A stretch of DNA of 13,539 bases from Butyricicoccus_A sp964513445 (GCA_964513445.1 CAZEMM010000058.1:1-13539), one strand, 5' to 3'; numbered from the stretch's first letter, positions 1 through 7,912 are shown. Notes: generated by a model not told the origin, from the sequence alone. Translations and numbers: made by a program.

Positions 1-4
1 TCTC

Positions 5-47
5 AGCCCGGAAGTGTGCGAGCGAATGCGCGTGCGCGCACCGGGCT
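5..47. repeat. Stable GC-rich stem-loop, unknown element
   Basis: AGCCCG at 5-10 pairs with CGGGCT at 42-47. Inside it, GTGTGCG at 14-20 pairs with CGCGCAC at 35-41 with one G-U, leaving a GAA bulge. The result is a 13-bp, very GC-rich hairpin at the extreme edge of the window. It could be the 3' part of a structured RNA, or the end of a mobile element or gene lying to the left. I recognise no family, and the strand is undecided. Confidence 0.4.
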
Positions 48-51
48 GCAT

Positions 52-87
52 AACCGGGGCCAAATGCCCCAATTGGTTGACATTTTT
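52..87 (+). terminator. Possible intrinsic terminator of an element to the left
   Basis: GGGGC at 56-60 pairs with GCCCC at 66-70 around a CAAAT loop. The stem is extended by AACC (52-55) and GGTT (75-78) across a one-sided AATT bulge. On the plus strand it is followed a few bases later by ATTTTT (82-87). The U-tract is displaced from the stem, so this is a weak terminator candidate. It might equally be a second domain of the same RNA as the hairpin at 5-47. Confidence 0.3.
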
Positions 88-120
88 AGTTTACCACAAT
101 TTAGAATGTTTGTCATAGAC

Positions 121-173
121 TGAAATAAAAATATAAGGACGCCTTGCAGCATATTCATACGCAAGACATCCTT
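121..173 (-). terminator. Intrinsic terminator after recG
   Basis: On the minus strand, right after the recG stop, AAGGATGTCTTGC (173-161) pairs over all 13 positions, with two G-U pairs, with GCAAGGCGTCCTT (147-135). The transcript then runs into a T-rich tail (134-121). It ends the lexA-recG transcript. Confidence 0.85.
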
Positions 174-180
174 CATTTCA

Positions 181-2226
181 TTAGTTGAAGCTGCCCTCTC
201 CGTGCTGGCGGAACAGCTTTTCTACGCGCGCGCGCAGCTGCGGCTCCCGCTCCAGCGTCGGATCGTCCGCAAGGATATCCTGCGCCGCCTGCTGTGCCGC
301 CTGCAACAGCCGCGTGTCGCCCGCGAGATCCGCCAGCTTCATCGGCGGCAGGCCATGCTGCCGCGTGCCGAAAAAATCACCCGCACCGCGCAGCTCCAAA
401 TCCTTCTGCGCGATGGCAAAGCCGTCGTTTGTGTGCACGAGCACCGTCAGCCGGTCACGCGCCGCCGTGCCGCGGTCGGCGCCGTAAAAGACGCAGTACG
501 CCTGCCGTTTGCCGCGCCCGACGCGCCCGCGCAGCTGATGCAGCTGGGACAGGCCAAAGCAGTCGCCGTCCTCCACAACCATCAGCGACGCGTTGGGTAT
601 GTTCATACCCACCTCAATGACCGTCGTGGAGACGAGGATATCAATGCTTCCCGCGGCAAAGTCCGCCATGATTCGCTCCTTTTCCGCGCTTTTGGTGCGG
701 CCATGCACCAGCGCGATGCGGCGGTGCGGCAGCACCTCGGTCAGCCGCTGCGCGCAATGTGCCGCGCTCGTGCGTCCGGTATCCGCCTCGCCGTCCTGTA
801 CCAGCGGGCAGACGACATAGACCTGACCGCCCTCCGCGCACTGCTTGTCGATAAAGCGGTCGATGCGCGCGCGCATGTTCTCTCCGACGGCATAGGTCTT
901 GACCCTCTGCCGTCCGGGCGGCAGCTCGTCAAGGATTGAAACATCCAAATCGCCATAGATGAGCAGCGCGAGCGTGCGCGGAATGGGCGTTGCCGACATG
1001 ACGAGCAGATGCACATTTTCGCCCTTTGCTGTCAGCGTCGCGCGCTGGTTGACGCCAAAGCGGTGCTGTTCATCCACCACCGCGACTGCCAGATCGTGAA
1101 ACTGTACGTTGTCGCTGAGCACGGCATGCGTACCGATGACGACCGCGCAGTCACCCGCCGCGATCGCCTCTATCGTCTCACGCCTGCGCTTTGCGCCCAG
1201 TGAGCCGACAAGCAGCGCGCACGAAATGCCCAGCTTACCCAGCAGCGGCTCCAGCGTCTGCATATGCTGCTGTGCAAGCAGCTCGGTCGGCACCATAATG
1301 ACCGCCTGTCTCCCATTATTTGCCGCAAGATAGCACAGCGCAGCCGCAACCACCGTTTTGCCCGAGCCGACGTCGCCCTGAATCAGACGGCTGAGCGGGC
1401 GTCCCGCCGCGATGTCCAGCGTACACGCCTCAATTGCGCGCTGCTGCGCGCCGGTCAGCGAAAACGGCAGTGCGCGGTAAAACGCCGTCAGGCTCAAATC
1501 CCGCAGCTGCGCGCCGTGCTGTCCCGACCGACGATGGCGCAAAAAGCGCAAACCGCACGAGAGCAGGAACAGCTCCTCAAACACCATGCGCTGCCGCGCC
1601 CGCTGCGCCTGCTCCAGCGTCTGTGGCCGGTGAATCTCTTGCAGTGCGGTACACAGCGGCAGAAGCTTCTGCTGCTCCCGCACACGCGCGGGCAGAAAAT
1701 CTGAAAAATCCGGCGGCAGCGCGTCCAAGGCCGCCGCCGTCACTCGCTGGAGATCGCGCTGGTGCAGCCCTGCTGTCAGCGGGTAGATTGGCAGAATGCG
1801 CCCGGCCTCATTGTCCGCGCCCAGCTTTTCAAATGCCGGTGAAAGCATGACAAATTGTCCGCGTTCATACTGCACCTTTCCGTAAAACGCGTATTCCTCG
1901 CCGGTATGCAGCGCAGAGGCCACATATTGCTGGTTAAAAAAGCGCAGCGCAAGCGTGCCTGTGCGGTCAAATACTGTGCAGCGCGTGATGCACATTCCCT
2001 TGCGGATGTGCGCGGTCTGCGGTGCGGCACCCACAATAGCATGCACACATTGCTTTTCGCCGTCCAGCACCTCGGCAATCGGGACAATATGTGTGCGGTC
2101 CTCATAGCCGCGCGGATAACAGGACAGCGCGTCCTCCAGCGTCTCAATACCCAGCTTTGCCAAAAGCTGCGCCTTCTTTGGCCCGACGCCGCGCACATAC
2201 TGTACGTTTTTCTTCAGCTCATTCAT
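181..2226 (-). CDS. recG: ATP-dependent DNA helicase RecG
   Basis: A 681-residue protein of normal RecG length. RecG is a monomeric superfamily 2 helicase that remodels stalled replication forks and branch-migrates Holliday junctions. The N-terminus has the wedge-domain entry motif RGVGPKKAQLL (12-22). Walker A is GDVGSGKT (284-291), the DExH box is DEQH (385-388), and motif III is SATPIPRT (411-418). The C-terminal helicase lobe carries VSTTVIEVGMNIPNA, the QLHQLRGRVGRG motif VI and the RecG-specific ELRGAGDFFGTRQHG. The start ATG overlaps the lexA stop as ATGA (2226-2223). No good Shine-Dalgarno lies close to it, so translation is probably coupled to lexA. In Bacillus recG sits downstream of yloU-yloV. 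Here that pair is adjacent but divergent, and recG is behind lexA instead. It ends at a clear intrinsic terminator. Confidence 0.97.
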   Translation of the reverse strand: MNELKKNVQYVRGVGPKKAQLLAKLGIETLEDALSCYPRGYEDRTHIVPIAEVLDGEKQCVHAIVGAAPQTAHIRKGMCITRCTVFDRTGTLALRFFNQQYVASALHTGEEYAFYGKVQYERGQFVMLSPAFEKLGADNEAGRILPIYPLTAGLHQRDLQRVTAAALDALPPDFSDFLPARVREQQKLLPLCTALQEIHRPQTLEQAQRARQRMVFEELFLLSCGLRFLRHRRSGQHGAQLRDLSLTAFYRALPFSLTGAQQRAIEACTLDIAAGRPLSRLIQGDVGSGKTVVAAALCYLAANNGRQAVIMVPTELLAQQHMQTLEPLLGKLGISCALLVGSLGAKRRRETIEAIAAGDCAVVIGTHAVLSDNVQFHDLAVAVVDEQHRFGVNQRATLTAKGENVHLLVMSATPIPRTLALLIYGDLDVSILDELPPGRQRVKTYAVGENMRARIDRFIDKQCAEGGQVYVVCPLVQDGEADTGRTSAAHCAQRLTEVLPHRRIALVHGRTKSAEKERIMADFAAGSIDILVSTTVIEVGMNIPNASLMVVEDGDCFGLSQLHQLRGRVGRGKRQAYCVFYGADRGTAARDRLTVLVHTNDGFAIAQKDLELRGAGDFFGTRQHGLPPMKLADLAGDTRLLQAAQQAAQDILADDPTLEREPQLRARVEKLFRQHGEGSFN

Positions 2227-2816
2227 ACCGGATAGCTGCGCACCACCTTGGCAACAACGCCCAATATGCGCGCCTCATCGCCCGGTATCGGATCATAGGC
2301 GGGATTTTCCGGCAGCAGCCACACATGACCATCCTGCTTGTGCAGCCGCTTGCACGTCGCCTCGTCCTCCAGAATCGCCACGACAATCTGATCCTGCTGC
2401 GCAAAGCTCTGGCTGCGCACGACGATGTAATCGCCGTCCAAAATGCCCACGCCGATCATCGAATCACCACAAATGCGCAGCGCAAAATAGTCGCCGTGTT
2501 TGCCGTCCAGATCGACATGCAGCACACCCTCTGCCTGCTCGACTGCCAGAATCGGCATACCAGCTGTGACACGCCCCAAAACCGGCACGCTCTCGCCGCT
2601 CGTATGGCCTGCCAGCGTGATGGCGCGCGTTTTGCGGTCCTCCTTTTCCAAATAGCCCAGCTCGCGCAGATGCTTGAGGTGCGCATGCACGGAGGACGGT
2701 GAGCGCAGTCCGACAGCCGCCGCGATCTCACGCACGGACGGCGGGTAGCCCTGCTCCTGTGTATAGTCCCGAATAAATGCCAAAATCTGTTTTTGCTTAT
2801 CTGAAATCGGTCGCAT
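2223..2816 (-). CDS. lexA: LexA repressor, SOS regulator
   Basis: A 197-residue LexA. It represses DNA-damage genes and self-cleaves when stimulated by RecA filaments. The N-terminal winged helix-turn-helix spans about residues 1-65 (PPSVREIAAAVGLRSPSSV). The C-terminal S24 peptidase domain has the scissile bond A85-G86 in VTAGMP, the nucleophile Ser119 in GDSM and the general base Lys156 in ATCKRL. The start is ATG at 2816 with a strong AGGGGAGGG just upstream. An in-frame ATG further out (2885) is rejected because it lies inside the promoter and operator. It overlaps recG by 4 bases (ATGA), so the two form an operon. A LexA-type palindrome covers the -35, which implies autoregulation. Confidence 0.97.
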   Translation of the reverse strand: MRPISDKQKQILAFIRDYTQEQGYPPSVREIAAAVGLRSPSSVHAHLKHLRELGYLEKEDRKTRAITLAGHTSGESVPVLGRVTAGMPILAVEQAEGVLHVDLDGKHGDYFALRICGDSMIGVGILDGDYIVVRSQSFAQQDQIVVAILEDEATCKRLHKQDGHVWLLPENPAYDPIPGDEARILGVVAKVVRSYPV

Positions 2817-2856
2817 TTCATCCCTCCCCTGCCGCAGCGGCATGATCTTTGTCTCT

Positions 2857-2885
2857 ATTGTACCGAATTTCTCATGAAAAAGCAA
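2857..2885 (-). promoter_or_regulatory. lexA-recG promoter
   Basis: On the minus strand, TTGCTT (2885-2880) and TACAAT (2862-2857) are separated by exactly 17 bases. The expected start of transcription is near 2850, giving a leader of about 35 bases to the lexA ATG. The -35 is covered by the palindrome at 2882-2897. Confidence 0.75.
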
Positions 2886-2897
2886 ACAAATGTTTGC
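2882..2897. promoter_or_regulatory. LexA operator (SOS box) of lexA-recG
   Basis: GCAAACAAATGTTTGC has perfect 6-bp arms around a 4-bp centre. It fits the Gram-positive LexA box layout (GAAC-N4-GTTC), with A for G at the first core position of each half. It overlaps the lexA -35. The near-consensus box at 10696-10709 in the same window supports LexA recognition of this architecture. Confidence 0.75.
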
Positions 2898-2990
2898 CCG
2901 TTTTCTCCCCGACAGTCATACATTTATCATACAATAATAAATTTTCCGATGAAAAACGCATCAACAGGCGCATCCAATTGTAAAATACAC

Positions 2991-3019
2991 TTGTCGCCTC
3001 TGAAAAAATATTATAAAAT
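2991..3019 (+). promoter_or_regulatory. Probable promoter of the asp23-fakA-pth operon
   Basis: TTGTCG (2991-2996) and TAAAAT (3014-3019) are spaced by 17 bases in an AT-rich stretch. A leader of about 50 bases would follow before the ATG at 3075. An alternative pair, TTGAAT/TAGAAT (3024-3029, 3046-3051, 16-base spacer), would start transcription almost on the ribosome site and is less likely. Confidence 0.5.
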
Positions 3020-3074
3020 AGAATTGAATTATTATGTGTTTCATTTAGAATTGTATCATAGAGGAGGAATTGTG

Positions 3075-3425
3075 ATGACGATTAAAGCCGATCTCGGATT
3101 TATCAATATCGCGCCGGAAGTACTGGCCGACATCGCAGGCTACGCGGCGATGAGCTGCTTTGGCGTCAAGGGAATGACCATCCGTTCGGTATCGGACGGC
3201 ATTGCGCATCTGCTGCGTCGGGAAAATATGTCGCGCGGCGTGCGCATTACGGAGGCAGAGGATGGCGGCGTCAATATCGACCTGCATCTTGCCGTAGAGC
3301 ACGGCGTCAATATTGCAACCATCTGCCGCTCCATCATCAATGAGGTGCGCTACAACGTAGAAAAAATGACCGGTATCGACGTTAAAAATGTTGACATCTA
3401 TGTCGATGCCATTCGTGCAGACTAG
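3075..3425 (+). CDS. Asp23/Gls24 family protein (YloU-like)
   Basis: A 116-residue protein of the Asp23/Gls24 (DUF322) family, which B. subtilis represents by YloU. Family members are small cytoplasmic or membrane-anchored proteins linked to envelope stress. Their biochemical role is unsettled. The family shape is visible: GFINIAPEVLADIAGYAAMSCFGVKGM (9-34), then a strand-rich core ending GVNIDLHLAVEHGVNIATICRSI and a C-terminal VEKMTGIDVKNVDIYVDAI. The start is ATG 3075, with GAGGAGG at 3061-3067 placed 7 bases upstream. Longer in-frame starts reach back into the lexA promoter and are rejected. It is followed after 36 bases by fakA, the usual yloU-yloV order. Confidence 0.92.
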   Translation: MTIKADLGFINIAPEVLADIAGYAAMSCFGVKGMTIRSVSDGIAHLLRRENMSRGVRITEAEDGGVNIDLHLAVEHGVNIATICRSIINEVRYNVEKMTGIDVKNVDIYVDAIRAD

Positions 3426-3444
3426 AGCGTATCTGCCCAAAATG

Positions 3445-3453
3445 AGAAGGAGG
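3445..3453 (+). promoter_or_regulatory. Ribosome binding site deciding the TTG start of fakA
   Basis: AGAAGGAGG ends 8 bases before TTG at 3462 but 17 bases before the next in-frame ATG at 3471. The spacing favours the TTG start. Confidence 0.7.
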
Positions 3454-3461
3454 CAATTGCA

Positions 3462-5123
3462 TTGTCAAAAATGATTGACGGACAGTTATTCTGCGCCATG
3501 GTCATCGAGGGCGCGTTGTCCATTGAAGAAAAAAAAGAACAGGCAAACGAGCTGAATGTATTCCCGGTACCGGATGGCGATACCGGCACCAATATGTCAC
3601 TGACGATGGCGTCGGCGAAAAACGAGGTCTCCAAGCTGACTGAGCCGACGCTGGCGAAGGCAAGCGAGACGACCGCCTCCGCGCTGCTGCGCGGCGCGCG
3701 CGGCAACTCCGGCGTGATCTTATCGCTGCTGTTCCGCGGCATGTCCAAGCACCTGAAAAAATGCCAGAGCGCAAAGGGGCAGGACATCGCGCTCGCGCTG
3801 CACGAGGGCGTACAGGCGGCATACAAGGCTGTTATGAAGCCGGCGGAGGGCACGATTCTCACGGTATCGCGCGTCGCGGCGCAGTATGTGCTCGAGCTGT
3901 GTCAGTCCAATCCGGATATCGACTGCGGCGAGGTGCTGCGCGCAGCGATTGAAAAAGGGCAGGAGGCGCTGGCGCAGACCACGCACCAAAACCCCGTATT
4001 GGAAAAGGCGGGCGTAGTGGATGCCGGCGGCTTTGGCTTTTTGGCCGTGCTGAGCGGCATGTACGACGCGTATAACGGCATCCGAAAGGAGCGCAAGGCG
4101 CCGGAACCGGATGTTCGCAATCCGGCAGGCGCGACATTCTCCGACATCAGCGCGGAGGACATCACGTTCACCTACTGCACGGAGTTTATTGCGGAACGCC
4201 GCGATAAGTCGCGCAATGTCCAGCGTTTGCGCGCTTTCCTTGACAGCATTGGCGACAGTCTGGTCGTTGTTGAGGACGACGAGATCATCAAGGTACACGT
4301 ACACACCGATACCCCGAACGAGGCGCTTGCCGCCGGCCTGAAATTCGGCCAGCTGCTCACTGTAAAGATCGAAAACATGCGCCAGCAGCACTCCGCAAAG
4401 ATTGTAGAGGAAGCCGCCGGCCTGCAGAGCAAGGCGCGCACCATCGCGGAGCCGGAAAAAAAGTACGGCTTTGTCTCGGTCGCGGCGGGCGACGGTCTGG
4501 TCAGCGTATTCCGCGATCTGGGCGTCGACCAGATGGTGCAGGGCGGTCAAACCATGAACCCGTCTACCGACAATATTATGCATGCCATCGACGCGGTTCC
4601 GGCAGAAATCGTCTTTGTGCTGCCGAACAACAAAAACATCATCATGGCGGCCGAGCAGGCGGTTCCGCTGTGCGAGAGCAAAACGGTCGTGATTATTCCG
4701 ACCAAGAACATCCCGCAGGGCATTTCCGCCATGCTGTCGTTTGACGGGGGCGCGGATCTGGAGGAAAACCGCGAGGCCATGCTGGACGCGGCGGCAAACG
4801 TCCGTGCCGGTCAGGTCACCTATGCCGCACGCAATTCCGACTTTGACGGCAAAAAGATCAAGGAGGGCGAGTACCTTTCCCTGCTGGAATCCAAGCTGTG
4901 CGCAAACAACCGCAAGCTGGATGACGCGGTCAAAAAGCTCGTGCGCGAGATGCTGCGCGGCGGCAGCACGTCATTCGTCAATATCATCTACGGAGAGGAC
5001 ATGACAGAGGACGATGCGGCGCGCGTTGAGCGCATGGTTGCCAAGGAAGCGCCGGAGGCCGAGGTCACGATCATCAACGGCGGACAGCCGGTCTATTACT
5101 TCATTCTCTCCGCGGAGGGATGA
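3462..5123 (+). CDS. fakA: Fatty acid kinase catalytic subunit FakA (DAK2 domain, YloV-like)
   Basis: A 553-residue protein of the DhaL/DAK2 family. FakA transfers phosphate from ATP to a fatty acid held by a separate FakB (DegV-family) carrier, feeding exogenous acyl chains into phospholipid. The N-terminal DhaL-like domain (about 1-205) has the Mg-nucleotide motif NVFPVPDGDTGTNMS, with DGDTG at 38-42, plus RGARGNSGVILS and DAGGFGFLAVL. The middle domain has Cys239 (TYCTEF) and the pair His279/His281 (VHVHTDTP), which match the zinc ligands reported for S. aureus FakA. The C-terminal domain (about 330-553) is the FakB-interacting type. A TTG start is preferred. No fakB is in the window. It is co-transcribed with the asp23-like gene and pth. 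Confidence 0.93.
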   Translation: MSKMIDGQLFCAMVIEGALSIEEKKEQANELNVFPVPDGDTGTNMSLTMASAKNEVSKLTEPTLAKASETTASALLRGARGNSGVILSLLFRGMSKHLKKCQSAKGQDIALALHEGVQAAYKAVMKPAEGTILTVSRVAAQYVLELCQSNPDIDCGEVLRAAIEKGQEALAQTTHQNPVLEKAGVVDAGGFGFLAVLSGMYDAYNGIRKERKAPEPDVRNPAGATFSDISAEDITFTYCTEFIAERRDKSRNVQRLRAFLDSIGDSLVVVEDDEIIKVHVHTDTPNEALAAGLKFGQLLTVKIENMRQQHSAKIVEEAAGLQSKARTIAEPEKKYGFVSVAAGDGLVSVFRDLGVDQMVQGGQTMNPSTDNIMHAIDAVPAEIVFVLPNNKNIIMAAEQAVPLCESKTVVIIPTKNIPQGISAMLSFDGGADLEENREAMLDAAANVRAGQVTYAARNSDFDGKKIKEGEYLSLLESKLCANNRKLDDAVKKLVREMLRGGSTSFVNIIYGEDMTEDDAARVERMVAKEAPEAEVTIINGGQPVYYFILSAEG

Positions 5124-5132
5124 ACGCACACC

Positions 5133-5783
5133 ATGTCAATTTTTGATATTTTTGCAAAGCTGGAGCAGGAGCGCAGGCCGGTGCAGCCCATCGAATGGCT
5201 GGTGGTCGGTCTGGGCAATCCCGGCCCAAAATACGCTGGCACGCGCCACAACACCGGCTTTCGTGTGATGGACGCGCTGTGCAAGGCACACAGTGTGCGC
5301 TGTGACCGCGCGCGGTTTCACGCGCTGACCGGCGAGGCTGTGCTCGGCGGTCACCGGGCGCTGCTGCTCAAGCCGCAGACGTATATGAACCTGTCGGGCG
5401 ATGCGGTAAGAGAAGCGGCGGATTTTTACAAAATCCCCCCGGAACGCATATTGGTCATCTTTGATGACATCTCGCTCCCAGTCGGCACACTGCGCATCCG
5501 CGCCAAAGGCTCTGCCGGCGGGCAAAACGGCGTCAAGCACATCATCGAGCGCCTCGGCTCCGACGCGTTCCCGCGCATCAAGGTCGGCATCGGCGCAAAG
5601 CCGCATCCGGATTACGATTTGGCGGACTGGGTGCTGTCCAGTCTCAAGCCGGAAGAACTGCCCGCGATGGACGACGCCGTCGAGCGCGCCGTGCTGGCGG
5701 TCAGCGAGCTGCTGGAAAACGGCGTACCCGCCGCGACCCAGAAGTATAACGGCCGGGCCGCACAGCCCAAGCAATGTAAATAA
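5133..5783 (+). CDS. pth: Peptidyl-tRNA hydrolase
   Basis: A 216-residue Pth1. It cleaves the ester of peptidyl-tRNAs dropped from ribosomes and so recycles tRNA. The conserved sites are visible: VGLGNPGPKYAGTRHNTGF with Asn29 and catalytic His39, TYMNLSG with Asn86, IFDDISLP with Asp112, and GSAGGQNGVKHI with Asn132. The N-terminus carries about 20 extra residues before the usual WLVVGLGNPG beginning, which makes it slightly longer than E. coli Pth (194). The start ATG 5133 is 9 bases after the fakA stop. GGAGG at 5114-5118 is 14 bases upstream, which is long, so coupling to fakA translation is likely. An intrinsic terminator follows. Confidence 0.96.
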   Translation: MSIFDIFAKLEQERRPVQPIEWLVVGLGNPGPKYAGTRHNTGFRVMDALCKAHSVRCDRARFHALTGEAVLGGHRALLLKPQTYMNLSGDAVREAADFYKIPPERILVIFDDISLPVGTLRIRAKGSAGGQNGVKHIIERLGSDAFPRIKVGIGAKPHPDYDLADWVLSSLKPEELPAMDDAVERAVLAVSELLENGVPAATQKYNGRAAQPKQCK

Positions 5784-5796
5784 GCATATAACGCAA

Positions 5797-5835
5797 CATC
5801 CCGCTGATGCAGGCGCACCGGCGGGATGATTTTTT
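5797..5835 (+). terminator. Intrinsic terminator after pth
   Basis: CATCCCGC (5797-5804) pairs perfectly with GCGGGATG (5821-5828), extended inward by a G-U and a G-C. ATTTTTT (5829-5835) follows. It closes the plus-strand operon. Read from the other side it may also help end the larC transcript, though that side has no strong T-run. Confidence 0.9.
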
Positions 5836-5874
5836 CTACCATATCAACGATGGACAACGGGCTTTTGACCTCTG

Positions 5875-7080
5875 TTATCCCATGACCTCCGCGCGAATCT
5901 CCGCGAGCGATTTGCCCGTCCTGCGCGCGATATCTGCCAGATCCTCATACTCTGCCTTTTCACGGCGCACGCCCCAGCCCGATGACGTTTTGATACGTAC
6001 CGCACCATAGGGCGTCTCGCGCACGCGCTGCGCACGCCGCAGCGTATACCGCCTGCTGACGCTCTCGCGCACACCGAGCGTCGTCGTATGCCGGAACAGC
6101 AGGGACAGCATGGTCTCGCGCTGCTGCACACGGCACATGCAGGTGAGCATACTGCCGATGCGCGATTTTTTCATGCCGGTCGGTATCGTGTATACATCCA
6201 GCGCGCCCGCTGTGAGCAGCTGCTCCATCGCAAAGGCCAGCTCCTCCGCCGTCATGTCATCCACATTGCAGCAAAGCTCTACGACGTCATCCGTGCTATC
6301 CGCCGTATCGCCCAGCATGGCCCGCACACAGTTGGCCTGTTCCAGCTCCTTCTTCCCCATGCCATAACCGATGCGCTGCACGCGCATGGCGGGCATATCG
6401 CCAAATTCCTGCACAAAATACCGCAGCAGCGCCGCGCCGGTCGGCGTACACAGCTCACCCTGTATTCCGCCGCCATAGGTCGGCACACCGCGCAGGATAT
6501 GAGCGGTTGCGGGCGCGGGAACCGGCAAAATACCGTGCGCACAGCGTACACTGCCGCAGCCCACATGAACCGGCGACGCGACGATTCGCTCCGGCGCAAG
6601 CTGCTCCATCAGCAGACATACGCCGACGATATCCGCGACGGCATCCGCCGTGCCGACCTCGTGAAAATGAATCTGGTCGACCGGGCGCCCATGCGCGTGG
6701 CTTTCGGCCTCGGCAATCAGCCGATAAACCGCCAGCGCATCCGTTTTGACGCGTTCGGACACGTCCAGATGCCCGATCATATGCGCGATTTCCTGCATAT
6801 CGGCATGGTGATGCACTGACGCGTGTCCTTTCTCGTGCGCATGATGGTGATGATGGTGTGCTTCGTAGCTCTCCTCCTCCGCGCCGTCCACCAAAACCGT
6901 CACGTGCGTGCCTGTGATACCGCACCGCTGCACCGTGTCCACCGAGACGTGCACGCCCGGCAGGCCAAGCGCGTTCATTTGATCCGCAAACGCCTGCCTG
7001 TCATCCGTCAGCTCCAGCAGCGCGGCAGTCAGCATATCGCCCGCCGCACCCATACCGCATTCCAAATACAATGTTTTCAT
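5875..7080 (-). CDS. larC: LarC, nickel insertion enzyme for the nickel-pincer cofactor
   Basis: A 401-residue LarC. In L. plantarum LarC uses CTP to insert nickel into the dithiolated pyridinium mononucleotide (a cyclometallase), the last step of NPN cofactor synthesis. Visible marks are ECGMGAAGDML at the N-terminus (7-17), DQIHFHEVGTADAVADIVG (135-153), SPVHVGCGSVRCAHG, and CTPTGAALL (211-219). There is a histidine-rich tract at residues 75-92, including six consecutive His, likely to hold nickel. The LarC2 part begins near CNVDDMTAEEL (271-281). In L. plantarum the two halves are joined by a programmed frameshift; here they are one continuous frame. GAGGAAG overlapping the larB stop serves as ribosome site, and the intergenic gap is 9 bases. 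Confidence 0.95.
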   Translation of the reverse strand: MKTLYLECGMGAAGDMLTAALLELTDDRQAFADQMNALGLPGVHVSVDTVQRCGITGTHVTVLVDGAEEESYEAHHHHHHAHEKGHASVHHHADMQEIAHMIGHLDVSERVKTDALAVYRLIAEAESHAHGRPVDQIHFHEVGTADAVADIVGVCLLMEQLAPERIVASPVHVGCGSVRCAHGILPVPAPATAHILRGVPTYGGGIQGELCTPTGAALLRYFVQEFGDMPAMRVQRIGYGMGKKELEQANCVRAMLGDTADSTDDVVELCCNVDDMTAEELAFAMEQLLTAGALDVYTIPTGMKKSRIGSMLTCMCRVQQRETMLSLLFRHTTTLGVRESVSRRYTLRRAQRVRETPYGAVRIKTSSGWGVRREKAEYEDLADIARRTGKSLAEIRAEVMG

Positions 7081-7089
7081 ATAACTTCC

Positions 7090-7836
7090 TCATAAATGAT
7101 TGATCATGCTCGCCTGATACGCCGCGCCAAAGCCGTTGTCGATGTTGACGACGCTCACACCGCTGGCGCAGGAATTGAGCATGGACAACAGCGCTGACAG
7201 CCCACCAAACGATGCGCCATATCCAACGCTGGTCGGAACGGCGATCACCGGGCAATCCGCCAGGCCGCCGATAACGCTGGCAAGCGCACCCTCCATACCC
7301 GCAATCGCAATGATAACGCGGGCATCCATCAAATCGTCCAAATGCGCAAGCAGCCGATGTAGTCCCGCGACACCGACATCATACAGCCGCACCACTGCAT
7401 TGCCCAACGCCTGCGCGGTGAGCGCAGCCTCCTCTGCCACCGGCACATCGCTGGTACCACCCGTCGCGATGACGATCGTTCCCTTGCCATCCGGCTGCGG
7501 CAGCTCGCCCACAATGCCAATGCGACCGTCCGCATGATAGATCAGCGGCACTCGCTGCTGCAGTTCCTGTGCCTTTTGCGCATCCAGACGCGTAATCAGA
7601 ACGGTTTTCTGTCCGTCCTCACGCATAGCGGACACGATTTGCTGTATCTGCTCGGCTGTTTTGCCCGCGCCGTACACCACCTCGGCAACACCCTGCCGCA
7701 GCGCACGATGGCTGTCATATTTGGCAAAGCCCAAATCGTAAAACGGCTGTCCGCGCAGCTGTGTCAGCGCAGCATCCACTGTGATGCCGCCCTGTGCAAC
7801 GGCATGCAGCAGCTGTTTGATCTCCTCTCGCTCCAT
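7090..7836 (-). CDS. larB: LarB, NaAD carboxylase/hydrolase of nickel-pincer cofactor synthesis
   Basis: A 248-residue LarB. The enzyme carboxylates nicotinic acid adenine dinucleotide at C5 and removes AMP to give the biscarboxylated pyridinium mononucleotide, the first NPN step. The C-terminal half is PurE-like: ATGGTSDVPVAEEAALTA (124-141), VGVAGLHRLL, AIAGMEGALASVIGG and AVPTSVGYGASFGGLSALL (199-217). Cys223 in LNSCASGV corresponds to the reactive cysteine reported in L. plantarum LarB. The start is ATG 7836, with GGAGG (7850-7846) 9 bases upstream. It is directly followed by larC. LarE, the sulfur donor needed in between, is not in the window. Confidence 0.95.
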   Translation of the reverse strand: MEREEIKQLLHAVAQGGITVDAALTQLRGQPFYDLGFAKYDSHRALRQGVAEVVYGAGKTAEQIQQIVSAMREDGQKTVLITRLDAQKAQELQQRVPLIYHADGRIGIVGELPQPDGKGTIVIATGGTSDVPVAEEAALTAQALGNAVVRLYDVGVAGLHRLLAHLDDLMDARVIIAIAGMEGALASVIGGLADCPVIAVPTSVGYGASFGGLSALLSMLNSCASGVSVVNIDNGFGAAYQASMINHL

Positions 7837-7864
7837 GACGCGTTTCCTCCCACTTTATCGCAAA

Positions 7865-7906
7865 CGGCTTCGCCGGAAAAACGCATGCCCTCACCCGACG
7901 AAGCCG
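7865..7906. repeat. Hairpin between the small membrane gene and larB
   Basis: CGGCTTCG (7865-7872) is a perfect inverted repeat of CGAAGCCG (7899-7906), with further partial pairing inside (CCGG/CCGA side). On the plus strand it is followed by CCTGTTTTACTTTTTTT, a terminator-like tail. On the minus strand, the direction of the flanking genes, no T-run follows. It could be an RNA processing or stability element in the lar transcript, or block antisense transcription. Confidence 0.5.
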
Positions 7907-7912
7907 CCTGTT

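Noticed and set aside
202..939. Long plus-strand open frame opposite recG
   Set aside because: It is the antisense shadow of a certain recG coding frame. It has no ribosome site and an Arg-rich, unstructured translation.
2874..3074. Upstream extension of the asp23-like frame
   Set aside because: It would place translation across the lexA operator and both promoters; the GAGGAGG at 3061-3067 fits ATG 3075 only.
3720..4583. 287-aa minus-strand frame opposite fakA
   Set aside because: Shadow frame of a well-supported kinase gene, with no start signals.
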